Shown here: piece by piece, positions 16,744-25,571 of the stretch | Position numbering within the stretch: position 1 is the first letter of the stretch | Layout of the letters: every line of letters begins with the position of its first letter | From: Loktanella sp. M215 | Lineage (GTDB): Bacteria > Pseudomonadota > Alphaproteobacteria > Rhodobacterales > Rhodobacteraceae | NCBI RefSeq assembly: GCF_021735925.1 | Contig: NZ_WMEA01000001.1 | Coordinates: forward strand, 1,518,001 to 1,582,000 | Reading direction: 5' to 3' | Length of the DNA: 64,000 nt | Notes under the pieces: generated by a model | Told to the model about the DNA's origin: nothing | Database searches by the model: none | The model's input: only the letters and a program-made list of their open reading frames with translations | Position numbers and translations under genes: made by a program

Positions 16744-17949
16744 ATGCACCGTCCGGAATTTTATCGTTTTCACCAAGGGGACCGCGTGTTGCCCTTTGCC
16801 GCCGCCGAATACGACACACGGCTGGCGGGCCTGCGCCGCATCATGGCGGACACGGGCGTCACGGCCTGTGTGCTGACCTCGATGCACAACATCGCTTATT
16901 ACAGCGGCTTTCTGTATTGCAGCTTCGGGCGCCCTTACGGGCTGGTCGTCACCGCGACCGACAGTGTCACGATCAGTGCGGGCATCGACGCGGGCCAGCC
17001 GTGGCGGCGCTGTCACGGCGACAACATCACCTACACTGACTGGCAGCGTGACAATTACTGGCGCGCGATCCTGTCGGTGACAGGCCCGGGCGCCCATCTG
17101 GGGGTCGAGGGGGATCACCTGACCCTGTCCCAGCGCGACAAGCTGCAGGCGTTCCTCGCGCCCGCCGCCGTGACCGATATCGCCATCCACTCGATGCAGC
17201 AGAGGATGCACAAATCATCCGCCGAGCGTGACCTGATCCGGCAGGGCGCTGCCGTCGCCGATATCGGTGGCTATGCGATGCGCGATGCGATCCGCAGCGG
17301 CACACGCGAAATCGATGTCGCCATGGCCGGTCGCGACGCGATGGAACACGAGATCGCGCGGCGCTTTCCCGATGCCGAATACCGCGATACCTGGGTCTGG
17401 TTCCAGTCCGGCATCAACACCGACGGCGCCCATAATCCGGTCACCGCACGGGTGCTGAAACCGGGCGACATCCTGTCCCTTAACGCCTTTCCGATGATCA
17501 GTGGCTATTACACCGCGCTGGAACGCACGCTTTTCGTGGACACGGTCGACGACGCCTCTCGCAGCGTCTGGGAGGCGAACGTTGCCGCCCATCGCTATGG
17601 CATGAGCTTGCTGAAACCCGGCGTCACCTGCGCCGAGGTGACACACCAGATCAACACCTTTCTGGCGGACCGCGATCTGCTGCAATACCGCACCTTTGGC
17701 TACGGCCATTCCTTCGGCATCCTGTCGCATCATTACGGCCGCGAGGCCGGTCTGGAGTTGCGCGAAGATATCGACACGGTGCTGGAACCCGGCATGGTCG
17801 TCAGCATGGAACCGATGCTGACGATTCCCGAGGGCCAGCCGGGTGCCGGCGGCTACCGCGAGCATGACATCCTCTTTATTGACGAAAATGGTGCCGAAGA
17901 CGTCACTAAATACCCATTTGGTGTCGAATTTAACATCATTTCCCAGTGA
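16744..17949 (+). CDS. Creatinase (creatine amidinohydrolase), M24 fold
   Basis: Hydrolyses creatine to sarcosine and urea. The 401-residue length matches creatinases (about 403). The N-terminal domain contains IAYYSGFLYCSFGRPYGLVVT-type sequence at about 48-68; the pita-bread domain holds FQSGINTDGAHNPV and ALERTLF, and the catalytic His in YGHSFGILSHHYGRE, all very close to known creatinases rather than to metal-dependent M24 peptidases. The ATG at 16744 is preceded by AAGGGG. No creatininase, sarcosine oxidase or transporter is adjacent, so it stands alone. Confidence 0.9.
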   Translation: MHRPEFYRFHQGDRVLPFAAAEYDTRLAGLRRIMADTGVTACVLTSMHNIAYYSGFLYCSFGRPYGLVVTATDSVTISAGIDAGQPWRRCHGDNITYTDWQRDNYWRAILSVTGPGAHLGVEGDHLTLSQRDKLQAFLAPAAVTDIAIHSMQQRMHKSSAERDLIRQGAAVADIGGYAMRDAIRSGTREIDVAMAGRDAMEHEIARRFPDAEYRDTWVWFQSGINTDGAHNPVTARVLKPGDILSLNAFPMISGYYTALERTLFVDTVDDASRSVWEANVAAHRYGMSLLKPGVTCAEVTHQINTFLADRDLLQYRTFGYGHSFGILSHHYGREAGLELREDIDTVLEPGMVVSMEPMLTIPEGQPGAGGYREHDILFIDENGAEDVTKYPFGVEFNIISQ

Positions 17950-18031
17950 AGCAGCGCCTGAATGCGCCTCTGCATTGCCATTCCGAAACAGGCTGCTAGG
18001 TAACGGAAAACGTTATTGATGGTGCTGCCCC

Positions 18032-18832
18032 ATGTCATTGAACTTTCAGATGTCCCGTCGGTCCTTCGGGGCCATGATGCTTGCGTCTTCCGCTGCCGCC
18101 TGTGCGCCCCGCGTGCCGGATTCGGCACCGGCCGACATGGCACCGAACTACTTGCCCGAATACGCGCCCCTGCGGGACGCAGGTTACGATCTGCCCGCGA
18201 TCCCGCTGGAGTACACCGCCGGCATCAACCGCCGGATGGAGGGTCTTTACACCGGTGAGGCGCCTGCCGGGTCGATCGATGTCGATCCCTATGCGAAATT
18301 CCTGTATCATGTGCACTATGACGGCACCGCGACGCGCTATCCCGTCGGCGTCGGGCGTCAGGGGCGGACCCTGTCTGGTCTTGCCACAATCCAGGACAAG
18401 AAGGCCTGGCCCGGCTGGACGCCCACCGCCAACATGTTGCGGACAGAGCCGGACGTCTACGGTGAATTCCGCAACGGCATACCGGGCGGCCTGCGCAGCC
18501 CCTTGGGCGCGCGCGCGCTTTACATCTATCGCAACGGCAAGGACACCTATTACCGGGTCCATGGCACCAACGATCTGGAAAGCATCGGCAATTCCGGCTC
18601 TGCCGGCTGCATCCGCATGTTCAATCAGGACATCATCCACCTGTACAACAACGTGACCTTGCCGATGACGATCAACATCCGCTCGGAATCGGAATCGCAG
18701 CGGGTCGATCCGGAATACTTCAACCGCGGTCGCGAACTGCCGGCAAAGCGCGTCAGCGCCGACGAACTGCTGGGCGAAGAGGCCGTGTCGAACGATCGCG
18801 CGCCGGATCTGTCGCAGCTGGCGGGGAACTGA
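18032..18832 (+). CDS. L,D-transpeptidase (YkuD family), lipoprotein-like
   Basis: Periplasmic peptidoglycan enzyme that makes 3-3 cross-links or attaches proteins to the wall. The 266-residue protein has a twin-arginine-looking RRSF followed by a hydrophobic stretch and a lipobox-like SAAAC at about 20-24. The YkuD catalytic signature is present with HGTND (His) and GSAGCIRM (nucleophile Cys) at about 176-196. Family members of this layout (ErfK/YcfS/YnhG-like) are common in Rhodobacteraceae. Divergent neighbours none; it follows creatinase after 82 bases with its own promoter region containing TAACG-GAAAA-CGTTA near 18001-18015. Confidence 0.9.
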   Translation: MSLNFQMSRRSFGAMMLASSAAACAPRVPDSAPADMAPNYLPEYAPLRDAGYDLPAIPLEYTAGINRRMEGLYTGEAPAGSIDVDPYAKFLYHVHYDGTATRYPVGVGRQGRTLSGLATIQDKKAWPGWTPTANMLRTEPDVYGEFRNGIPGGLRSPLGARALYIYRNGKDTYYRVHGTNDLESIGNSGSAGCIRMFNQDIIHLYNNVTLPMTINIRSESESQRVDPEYFNRGRELPAKRVSADELLGEEAVSNDRAPDLSQLAGN

Positions 18833-18891
18833 CCGACCGCCTTTGGCGGCAGCGTCACATCACGACCGATTTGCCGATTATTCAGATGAAC

Positions 18892-18922
18892 TGTCTGCAG
18901 CCGCCGATTGCGGTTGCAGACA
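18892..18922. other. Long stem-loop after the L,D-transpeptidase gene
   Basis: 13-base arms TGTCTGCAGCCGC and GCGGTTGCAGACA around a CGATT loop, pairing throughout with one G-T pair. No T run follows, so a simple intrinsic terminator is unlikely; a factor-dependent end, an RNA stabiliser or an old repeat end are possible. The surrounding 18833-19041 shows no convincing gene. Confidence 0.4.
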
Positions 18923-19041
18923 ATCATCTTGGGATGGCCGATATGGATGTTTGGCTGACACATTGCTTCAGACAATGCGCTGCCACCGCTTAGGCCGACC
19001 TTGGTCCTGACCTGAAGGACAATGAGCACGCGGTCTGTACC

Positions 19042-19248
19042 ATGACCCACGCGGTCAGGGTGCCGACACTGTTTTTGGACGTGTCCACCGACGGCATGGA
19101 TAGCACTGCCTTCCTTCTGCGCCGCGCCGAAAACACCAAACTTGCCGTGATCCGTGACTTGCGTCAGCCGATCACGAGCGACATGCTGCTGCAGAAGATC
19201 AATCGTGATGCCGCCCGCAAGCGCCACGCCACGGGGGAGGGTATATGA
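19042..19248 (+). CDS. Possible small protein, 68 aa
   Basis: Open frame starting at ATG 19042, which I do not recognise. The product is soluble, with a basic C-terminal helix (MLLQKINRDAARKRHATG). In its favour, the TGA overlaps the ATG of the next gene by 4 bases (ATGA), the pattern of coupled genes. Against it, there is no ribosome binding site and the opposite strand is also open. It could be the remnant C-terminal end of a longer decayed gene filling 18920-19248. Confidence 0.35.
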   Translation: MTHAVRVPTLFLDVSTDGMDSTAFLLRRAENTKLAVIRDLRQPITSDMLLQKINRDAARKRHATGEGI

Positions 19249-19589
19249 CCACGGGACTGCTGCTGCCCGCCCTAGCGCTCGGTCTGCTGGGCTGGCTTGT
19301 GCCAAAGCTCTGGTCGATGCTGCTGCCGGACGGATTCGGGGCGCTTGCCCTGAATGCGGTGCTTTCGGCGCTGACGGTGACGGCATTGACCGCGCTTTAT
19401 TTCATGGTGGCCTACTGGCAGGCCGGTATGACCCTTGATCGGTTGCTGGAAGAGGGCGCAGCGGGGCTGATGGTCTATTTCGGCAGACTGGGGGTGAGTG
19501 CCGCGATCATCTGGGCGCCGATGATGGGCCTGTCGCTGGTCGGCCTGTGGCGCAGCTGGGTGCGCTCGCCATGGGAGGGCGGACGGTGA
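19245..19589 (+). CDS. Small integral membrane protein, 114 aa
   Basis: Three hydrophobic stretches at about 5-25, 35-58 and 82-102, joined by short loops with TLDRLLEEGAAG. I do not recognise a named family. GGGGGAGGGT precedes the ATG. First solid member of a run of small membrane-protein genes that ends in the DUF1523 gene, all closely spaced on the plus strand, suggesting one transcript and a shared envelope role. Confidence 0.7.
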   Translation: MTTGLLLPALALGLLGWLVPKLWSMLLPDGFGALALNAVLSALTVTALTALYFMVAYWQAGMTLDRLLEEGAAGLMVYFGRLGVSAAIIWAPMMGLSLVGLWRSWVRSPWEGGR

Positions 19590-19711
19590 TCGCCACGGAT
19601 AAGAGCGACAGGACCGGCGCTGCCGCCGCGCGTCTGTGCGGCATGACCAACATGTCGAGCACCCACCCCGACGTAGCGCGCAGGCCCGTCCGGCGTGGAA
19701 CAGGGGGGTAG
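19586..19711 (+). CDS. Possible very small ORF, 41 aa, GTG start
   Basis: A GTG at 19586 overlaps the previous stop by 4 bases (GTGA), and the frame runs to TAG at 19709-19711, just before the next gene's ATG. The peptide is hydrophilic and Arg-rich with two Cys-free, low-information halves. Position alone supports it; composition does not. It may be only spacer. Confidence 0.2.
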   Translation: MIATDKSDRTGAAAARLCGMTNMSSTHPDVARRPVRRGTGG

Positions 19712-19715
19712 GGGC

Positions 19716-19982
19716 ATGGCATTCCTGAAACTGATCGTCTTCGGCGGCATTGGCCTCACAATCATTTACCTGTCGCTCTCTGTCTATTCGGCGTCCCTGC
19801 GGCGCGAGCGGCTTGAAAAGGACTATGACGCGGACCCCGTGCCGGGGCAGACTCGCGACGCCTTCGTCGCCACCGGCATGGCGGCCTACCGCGCCAGCCT
19901 GCGGCCCCGACTGCTGCTGCTGGTCTACGTCGTGCCGGTGGCGGTGGGCGCGGTCATCGTCTATGTCATCAATACGAACTGA
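19716..19982 (+). CDS. Small membrane protein, 88 aa
   Basis: An N-terminal membrane helix at about 3-23, a charged middle (RRERLEKDYDADPVPGQTRDAF) and a second helix at about 61-84. The ATG at 19716 sits after a strong GGGGGGTAGGGG purine run. Proteins of this outline, a small two-helix protein with a conserved charged middle next to DUF1523, seem typical for Rhodobacteraceae; no function is known to me. Confidence 0.7.
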   Translation: MAFLKLIVFGGIGLTIIYLSLSVYSASLRRERLEKDYDADPVPGQTRDAFVATGMAAYRASLRPRLLLLVYVVPVAVGAVIVYVINTN

Positions 19983-19999
19983 ACGGAGCGGGGGACGCC

Positions 20000-20677
20000 A
20001 TGCGCACGTTGGGAATTCTGTTTCGGGCCCTGCCGATCCTGCTGCTGGGTCTGCTGCTGCACTACGTCCTGCCACAACATGACATCGTCCGCGTCACCTC
20101 GACCGAGGTGATCCGTGCGGATTTCAGTCGCTACAACCGGTTGTTTTACGCCCAGCCCGATGCAGGCTCTGCCGTGCAGGGGAACAGGGATCTGCGGTTG
20201 ATCAGCACGCAGAAAAAGAAGACCTTCCTGCTGGGGTTCATCAAACGCGACGCGACCGAGGTGATGGTCTACCGCAACGAGGATACCGGCTGGATCTGGC
20301 CGCCCTATTTCAAGTTCGACAGCTCTGACCTGCAGGCCGAGGCAGCGGCGGATGCCCGCACCGACGGCTGGTACAGCCTGACGCATTACGGCTGGCGCAA
20401 CCGCTGGGCGTCGATCTATCCCAATGCCGTGGCGCTGCGGCCTGTCTCCGGCCCGGATGCCACGATCATCCCGTGGTTCAATATCGGGTTCTTCATCTTC
20501 CTGATCATTGCCATCGGCACGATCCGCGCGATGTGGTTCCAGTTCCGCGAACGGATCGTCGACCCGGCGATGGACGCCGCAGGCGACCGCATGGATGTGG
20601 TCGAGGCCCGGATGGACGCGCGCCGGTCCCGGATGAAACGCTGGTTCGACAGCTGGAAACCGAAGGACCGGCGTTGA
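20000..20677 (+). CDS. DUF1523 family membrane protein
   Basis: The 225-residue protein matches DUF1523: N-terminal membrane helix at about 5-23 (LFRALPILLLGLLLHYVLPQ), then DIVRVTSTEVIR and NRDLRLI, a periplasmic-looking domain with TGWIWPPYFKFDSSDLQAEA, and a second helix at about 160-178 before a basic, coiled C-terminal tail. The family is almost confined to Rhodobacterales and has no known function. Preceded by the 88-residue membrane protein with 17 bases between them. Confidence 0.85.
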   Translation: MRTLGILFRALPILLLGLLLHYVLPQHDIVRVTSTEVIRADFSRYNRLFYAQPDAGSAVQGNRDLRLISTQKKKTFLLGFIKRDATEVMVYRNEDTGWIWPPYFKFDSSDLQAEAAADARTDGWYSLTHYGWRNRWASIYPNAVALRPVSGPDATIIPWFNIGFFIFLIIAIGTIRAMWFQFRERIVDPAMDAAGDRMDVVEARMDARRSRMKRWFDSWKPKDRR

Positions 20678-20699
20678 CGGCGCGGCCAGGGGCCATTTG

Positions 20700-21183
20700 A
20701 TGAAACCCTTTCCGCCTGACGTCGACGACCCGCTGCGCTTTTCGGTCAACGAACGCGACGTCGACCTGCTGTTGTTCGAACAGCGTCACGTCTCGCACGT
20801 GTTTCGGACGCAGTTCCCCGACCTTCTGGGGCTGCCCGGCGCGCAGATTGACGCTGTGGCCCATATCGCCCAGACCGGGCGGCCTGCAAGGAGTGCCCGC
20901 GGGGGGGATCCGGTTCAAGCACGCCGTCTTTGCGGGTGAAGTCACCTTGATCTGCGAACGCCGCTGGGCCGCGTTGGCGTGGGTCAGTCCAGCCGGGCCG
21001 TTGCCGCAGGACGCCTGGCGCGTCGATCACGGCGGCGCATGGCACATCCGGATCGCGACCGGGGCGCTGGACCCCGATCTGCCCCTGTCCGATCCGCTTG
21101 ATCTGTTCGCCGCCGCAGGTGAACGGATCGCACAGTCGGGCGCGCTTGGCCTGCGTAGGGCTGCCGCCGGTCAACCGGACTGA
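20700..21183 (+). pseudogene. Hypothetical gene interrupted by a +1 frameshift
   Basis: Two overlapping plus-strand frames together look like one gene. From ATG 20700 the frame reads well to about 20876 (DDPLRFSVNERDVDLLLFEQ ... AVAHIAQT), then becomes Arg-rich and stops at 20939. The second frame continues from there as GGLQGVPAGGIRFKHAVFAG and runs to 21183. Dropping one G from the GGG at 20877-20879 joins them into a 160-residue protein. It is either a real disruption or a base-calling error in a G run. The product is soluble and I do not recognise a family; the DUF1523 gene is just upstream. Confidence 0.6.
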
Positions 21184-21195
21184 CCACGCCACGCG

Positions 21196-23502
21196 TCACG
21201 CGCCGTAGGGGATCCAGATATTCTTGACCTCGGTCGCCTGCGCCAGAATAGCCTTGGTGTTGTCCCGGCTCCAGTCCAGCGCGCCGCACCACGTCCGTTT
21301 CAGGTTCCCGGCAGAGGCCGCCTCGATTCCCTGCACCAGACCAAGATCCGACATGGCCCAGACCGCATCGATATCCATGTGACGCGCCATCGGGTCCGCC
21401 AGGTCGGCATGATCGCCGGTCAGGATGTTGACGACCCCCCCCGGCACGTCAGAGGTATCGAGAATCTGGTAAAAGTCCGTCGCCACCAACGGGAAAGGCT
21501 GCGACGCCGCCAGCACCACGCGATTGCCCATCGCGATCGCCGGCGCCATAAGGCTGACAAGGCCCAGCAGCGGCGCGTCATCCGGGCACAGGATGCCAAT
21601 GGTGCCGACCGGTTCCTTCATCGCCAGCGCCACGCCGCGGATCGGCACGTCGTGCACCTGCCCGTCGTATTTATCCGCCCAGGCGGCGGCGCTGAACAGG
21701 CGGCTGATGCTGGCGGCAACCTCCTGCGCGCCATCCTGACCCGTCAGGGCCTGCAGCCGGCGGGCAAACTCATCGGCGCGGGCCGACAGGTTTTCCGCCA
21801 TGTAATACAGGATCTGCGCACGCAGATGGCCGGTGGACGCACCCCAGCCTTTCGCCGCGTTGCTGGCCTCGACCGCGTTGCGCAAGTCCTTGCGGCTGGC
21901 AAGGCTGGTGTGGCCCAGCAGCTTGCCCTTGGGTCCATAGACCGCGCGCGAATAGCCGCCATCGGGCCGGGCCTGCTTGCCACCGATATAAAGCTTTGCC
22001 GTCCGGTCCAGCCCATCGGCGGCGCCGTCACCCGTGAAGGCGGCGATATGCACGGGCTTGGGTGCGGCCGCACGGGGCCTGGTATAGCCCGCCAGCCCCT
22101 CCCAGCCGCCCTCGCGCCCGAAACCGCTTTCGCGCACGCCGCCAAAGCCGGCGCTTGCGTCCATCATGTTGGTGCCATTGACCCAGACGATCCCGGCGAC
22201 AAGCTTTGGCGCCACGTCCAGCGCCAGATTGATGTTCTCCGACCAGACAGAGGCGGCGAGGCCGTAGCGGGTGGAATTTGCGATCTCGACGGCCTCGGCG
22301 GGCGTCCGAAACGTCGTGGCGACCAGCACGGGGCCAAAGATTTCCTGGCTCATCAGCGGTGACGCCGGGGCGAGGCCGGTGATCAGCGTGGGTGGATAAA
22401 AGCAGCCCTCGGGCGCATTGGTCTGATAAGTCTCGCCCTCGGGGTGGGCCGCCAGCATATCCGCGATCCGCGCGCGCTGGCGGGGATGGACGATGGCCCC
22501 GATGTCGATGCATTTGTCCAGCGGATCGCCGATCCGCAGCCCGTCCATGCGGGACTTCAGCTTGGCATAAAAGGTGTCGGCGATGCCTTCCTGCACCAGC
22601 AGGCGCGAGCCGGCACAGCAGACCTGCCCTTGGTTGAACCAGATCGCATCGACCACGCCTTCGACGGCGGAATCGATGTCCGCATCCTCGAACACGATAT
22701 ACGGCCCCTTGCCGCCGAGTTCGAGCGACAGCGCCTTGCCGGTCCCGGCGGTCAGTTCGCGGATGCGGCGCCCGACGGCGGTGGACCCGGTGAAGGCGAC
22801 CTTGTCCACGTCCGACGTCACGATCATCTCGCCAACCGCACCGTCGCCGGTGACGATGTTCACGACACCCGGCGGCACGCCCGCCTGACCGCAGATGTCT
22901 GCGAACAGCAGGGCGGTCAGCGGGGTCCATTCGGCGGGCTTCAGCACGACGGTATTGCCCATCGCCAAGGCGGGCGCGATCTTCCACGCCAGCATCAGCA
23001 AGGGGAAGTTCCACGGGATCACCTGACCGCAAACGCCCAGCGCCTGCCGGTCGGGCAGCTCAGTCTCCATGATCTGTGCCATGCCCGCGTGGTAATAAAA
23101 GTGGCGGATCGCCTGCGGCACGTCGATGTCGCGGGATTCCCGGATCGGTTTGCCGTTGTCGAGGGTTTCCAGCACCGCAAACAGCCGTGACTGCTTTTGC
23201 AGGATACGGGCGATCGCATAAAGAACCTTTGCCCGCGCATGACCGTCCTTCGCCCAGGCGGGTTGTGCTGCGCGGGCTGCTTTCACGGCGGCGTCGACGT
23301 CGGTTTGCGTGCCTTGGGTGACCTGCGCCAGCAGCGTGTCCGTCGCCGGGTTCATCACGGCAAACAGGGTACCGGGTGCGGTCCATGCACCGTCGATGAA
23401 ATGGCCGAAGTCACCCTTGGACGCCAGCCACGCCAGCGCCTCCTTGCTGCTTTCGGGGGCAGGGCCATATTCCATGGTCTCGAAGATCTCCTTGACGGTC
23501 AT
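21196..23502 (-). CDS. Aldehyde dehydrogenase with a second, degenerate ALDH-like half
   Basis: A 768-residue protein, against about 480-500 for a normal aldehyde dehydrogenase. Residues 35-490 form a complete enzyme: PWNFP at 163-167, KPAEWTP at 188-194, general base Glu261 in LELGGKGP, catalytic Cys295 in GQVCCAGSR. Residues about 510-768 resemble a second ALDH cofactor region ([45 protein letters not shown]) but stop before a catalytic-Cys motif. It lies 18 bases from deoC on the same strand, consistent with oxidising acetaldehyde released by deoxyribose-phosphate aldolase. The start is [10 protein letters not shown]; upstream codons belong to a dispersed element. Confidence 0.87.
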   Translation of the reverse strand: MTVKEIFETMEYGPAPESSKEALAWLASKGDFGHFIDGAWTAPGTLFAVMNPATDTLLAQVTQGTQTDVDAAVKAARAAQPAWAKDGHARAKVLYAIARILQKQSRLFAVLETLDNGKPIRESRDIDVPQAIRHFYYHAGMAQIMETELPDRQALGVCGQVIPWNFPLLMLAWKIAPALAMGNTVVLKPAEWTPLTALLFADICGQAGVPPGVVNIVTGDGAVGEMIVTSDVDKVAFTGSTAVGRRIRELTAGTGKALSLELGGKGPYIVFEDADIDSAVEGVVDAIWFNQGQVCCAGSRLLVQEGIADTFYAKLKSRMDGLRIGDPLDKCIDIGAIVHPRQRARIADMLAAHPEGETYQTNAPEGCFYPPTLITGLAPASPLMSQEIFGPVLVATTFRTPAEAVEIANSTRYGLAASVWSENINLALDVAPKLVAGIVWVNGTNMMDASAGFGGVRESGFGREGGWEGLAGYTRPRAAAPKPVHIAAFTGDGAADGLDRTAKLYIGGKQARPDGGYSRAVYGPKGKLLGHTSLASRKDLRNAVEASNAAKGWGASTGHLRAQILYYMAENLSARADEFARRLQALTGQDGAQEVAASISRLFSAAAWADKYDGQVHDVPIRGVALAMKEPVGTIGILCPDDAPLLGLVSLMAPAIAMGNRVVLAASQPFPLVATDFYQILDTSDVPGGVVNILTGDHADLADPMARHMDIDAVWAMSDLGLVQGIEAASAGNLKRTWCGALDWSRDNTKAILAQATEVKNIWIPYGA

Positions 23503-23509
23503 GCGGCAG

Positions 23510-23540
23510 TCCTCGCTTTTTTCCAAATACTCAAAGACCA
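23510..23540 (-). repeat. Dispersed intergenic element, family 2, copy E
   Basis: On the minus strand, GAGTATTTGGAAAAAAGCGA followed by GGA, filling the gap between deoC and the aldehyde dehydrogenase and supplying its ribosome binding site (GCGAGGA). A near copy lies at 45625-45658 in the other orientation relative to its neighbours. It shares GTATTT with family 1 but ends in AAAAAGCGAGGA instead of GACCAGAAGAAG. Confidence 0.5.
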
Positions 23541-23543
23541 GCC

Positions 23544-24542
23544 TCAGCCGATCGCGTGACGCCAGCCGGCGGAGTAGCTGCCGGTGACATGATGTTCCAG
23601 CTGCCGTTCGATGTCGCCCAGCAGCGACGACGCACCAAAGCGGAACAGGTCTGGCTGCAACCAGCGGTCACCCAGCTCGTCCTTGATCATCGACAGATAG
23701 ACCAGCGCGTCCTTGGCCTTGGAAATCCCGCCGGCGGGTTTGTAGCCGATGCGGATGCCGGTGCGGTCATGATAGTCGCGGATCGCGCGGATCATGGTCA
23801 GGGTCACGGGCAGGGTGGCGTTGACCGATTCCTTGCCGGTGGATGTCTTGATGAAATCCGCCCCCGCCATCATGCAGACAAGGCTCGCCTTAGCTACGTT
23901 GCGCAGGGTGCCAAGCTCGCCGGTGGCGAGGATCGCCTTGACATGGGCATCCCCGCAGGCGGCGCGCATCTCTGCCATCTCGTCATAAAGCGCCTGCCAG
24001 TTGCCGGTCAGCACGTGGCGGCGGCTGATGACGATGTCGATTTCAGCCGCACCTGCCGCGACGCTTTCGCCGATTTCGGCGATGCGCAGATGGAACGGCG
24101 ACAGGCCTGCGGGAAAGCCGGTGGAAACGGCGGCGACGGGGATGCCGGAGCCTTGCAAGGCGTCGACGGCGGTGGCGACCATGTCGTGATAGACGCAGAC
24201 GGCGCCGGTGGTCAGGCCGTTCATGCCCAGCGCCTCCAGCAGATCGGGGGCGACCGGCTGGCGCGCCTTGGCGCAAAGCCTGCGGACGCGGCCCGCGCTG
24301 TCGTCACCGGACAGGGTCGTGAGGTCGATCAGGCTGATCGCCTTGCACAGCCATGCGGCCTGATAATCCTTCTTGACGCTGCGCCGGCCCGGCAGGGTCG
24401 CAGCGCGGCGTTCGATGGCGGATGTGTTGGCCTGCGCGCGCAGGACCCAGTCCATGTCCAGCGGCATCCCCGGATTGCGCGGTGCATGCAGTTGCGGCAG
24501 GTGCCGGGCGTCGGTCCCGGTCTGGGTCTCTGTCAGGGTCAC
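23544..24542 (-). CDS. deoC: Deoxyribose-phosphate aldolase
   Basis: Splits 2-deoxyribose-5-phosphate into glyceraldehyde-3-phosphate and acetaldehyde in deoxynucleoside catabolism. The 332-residue protein has the DeoC barrel with Schiff-base Lys232 in ADFIKTSTGK, the second active-site Lys268 in IGYKPAGGI, and AEIDIVISR at about 166-174. It carries an N-terminal extension of roughly 60 residues, as in the longer (eukaryote-like) DeoC subfamily. The downstream aldehyde dehydrogenase would use the acetaldehyde. Confidence 0.93.
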   Translation of the reverse strand: MTLTETQTGTDARHLPQLHAPRNPGMPLDMDWVLRAQANTSAIERRAATLPGRRSVKKDYQAAWLCKAISLIDLTTLSGDDSAGRVRRLCAKARQPVAPDLLEALGMNGLTTGAVCVYHDMVATAVDALQGSGIPVAAVSTGFPAGLSPFHLRIAEIGESVAAGAAEIDIVISRRHVLTGNWQALYDEMAEMRAACGDAHVKAILATGELGTLRNVAKASLVCMMAGADFIKTSTGKESVNATLPVTLTMIRAIRDYHDRTGIRIGYKPAGGISKAKDALVYLSMIKDELGDRWLQPDLFRFGASSLLGDIERQLEHHVTGSYSAGWRHAIG

Positions 24543-24606
24543 GGGATGGCACTCCTTGGCGCGGGCCGGTGGCGCGGTTGTCGCATGGATTTGACCGGTT
24601 GGTCAA

Positions 24607-25446
24607 TTATGTGCTGGGCTGGACGACGTCACGTTGGAACTGCTGTCGGTATTGCAAAGGTGTCATGCCGTGATGCGCCCGGAACAGCTTGTGAAAGTGC
24701 GACAGGTTGGCGATGCCCACCGCCTCTGCCACCATGGGCAGGGGATCGCTGTCGCTGGTCAGGGCATGGGCGGCCTGGGTCATGCGGATGGTGTTGATGT
24801 AATCCGTCGGTGTCTGCCCCAGCCAGCGCCGCAGGCTGCGCGAGACATGGGGATGGCTTTGCCCGGTCTGCGCGACCAGCCCCGCGGCCCCCGCGCGATA
24901 GACCGCAGGATCCTGCGCTGCGGCACAGGCCGCGACAAGCCAGTCCGGCGCCTGCGGTGCGAGGTCGGTGCGGTGCCGGCTGAGGTCGGCCAGAAGCGGC
25001 AGCAGGAACGCCTCTGCCCCGAGGGCATCGCGGGGTCCGTGTTCCAGCAGGCGCGCCGCGTGGTTGAGGTCCGCGAGCTGGCGGCTGTCGCGGTGCGCCT
25101 GCATCGGGCCGGTGTGGGCCTGCCAGAACGGCAGCGCTGGCAGTCGTGCGTCCAGCGTCGCCGTCAGCTGCGGATGCAGGGCGACCGAAACGACGAGCGT
25201 GTCCTCTCCACGGCCCTGCAGCGCATGGGGCTGGCCCGGGCGCAGCAGGACGAGGGCGCCTTCGGTCAATGTGACTTTGCGGTCGGGCAGATGATGGCGC
25301 AGGCTGCCGTTCTGCACCCAGAACAGCTCGATGAAATCGTGGGTATGCAACGCGCGCGGCCGCGCCGATGTCACGCTGGCCCGGATCAGATGGATCGCGG
25401 CGCCGGGCGGCAGGATATCGGCATGATGCAGGGTGCGGGGCGTCAT
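24607..25446 (-). CDS. AraC family transcriptional regulator
   Basis: A 279-residue regulator: cupin-type sensing domain at about 10-100 (HTHDFIELFWVQNGS, LLRPGQPHALQG) and two helix-turn-helix motifs at about 180-275, ending in the AraC signature NLSHFHKLFRAHHGMTPLQYRQQ. It lies between deoC and the alpha-glucosidase, all on the minus strand, so it may control either the deoxyribose genes or sugar use. The 64-base gap to deoC makes read-through likely. Confidence 0.9.
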   Translation of the reverse strand: MTPRTLHHADILPPGAAIHLIRASVTSARPRALHTHDFIELFWVQNGSLRHHLPDRKVTLTEGALVLLRPGQPHALQGRGEDTLVVSVALHPQLTATLDARLPALPFWQAHTGPMQAHRDSRQLADLNHAARLLEHGPRDALGAEAFLLPLLADLSRHRTDLAPQAPDWLVAACAAAQDPAVYRAGAAGLVAQTGQSHPHVSRSLRRWLGQTPTDYINTIRMTQAAHALTSDSDPLPMVAEAVGIANLSHFHKLFRAHHGMTPLQYRQQFQRDVVQPST

Positions 25447-25501
25447 TGCATCAATCTAGCACAGCTTTTTGAGGTGTGTGAGCGTAATCTGCCGAGTACG
25501 G

Positions 25502-25556
25502 CGGGACGACGCTGTTCGCGGGCGAGGCCCGCGAAGGCGCCCCGCCCGCCGTCCCG
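25502..25556 (-). terminator. Large nested stem-loop after the alpha-glucosidase gene
   Basis: Outer arms CGGGAC/GTCCCG (25502-25507, 25551-25556) enclose a perfect inner hairpin TTCGCGGG-CGAGG-CCCGCGAA (25515-25535). It begins 16 bases after the alpha-glucosidase stop. There is no T run, so the termination role is inferred from position and strength. Confidence 0.5.
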
Positions 25557-25571
25557 TGATCGCGCGGTGCG

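Noticed and set aside
18625..19386. 253-codon minus-strand open frame over the gap 18833-19244
   Set aside because: Runs through the ends of two plus-strand genes, has no ribosome binding site and no recognisable motif; kept only as doubt against the 68-codon frame.
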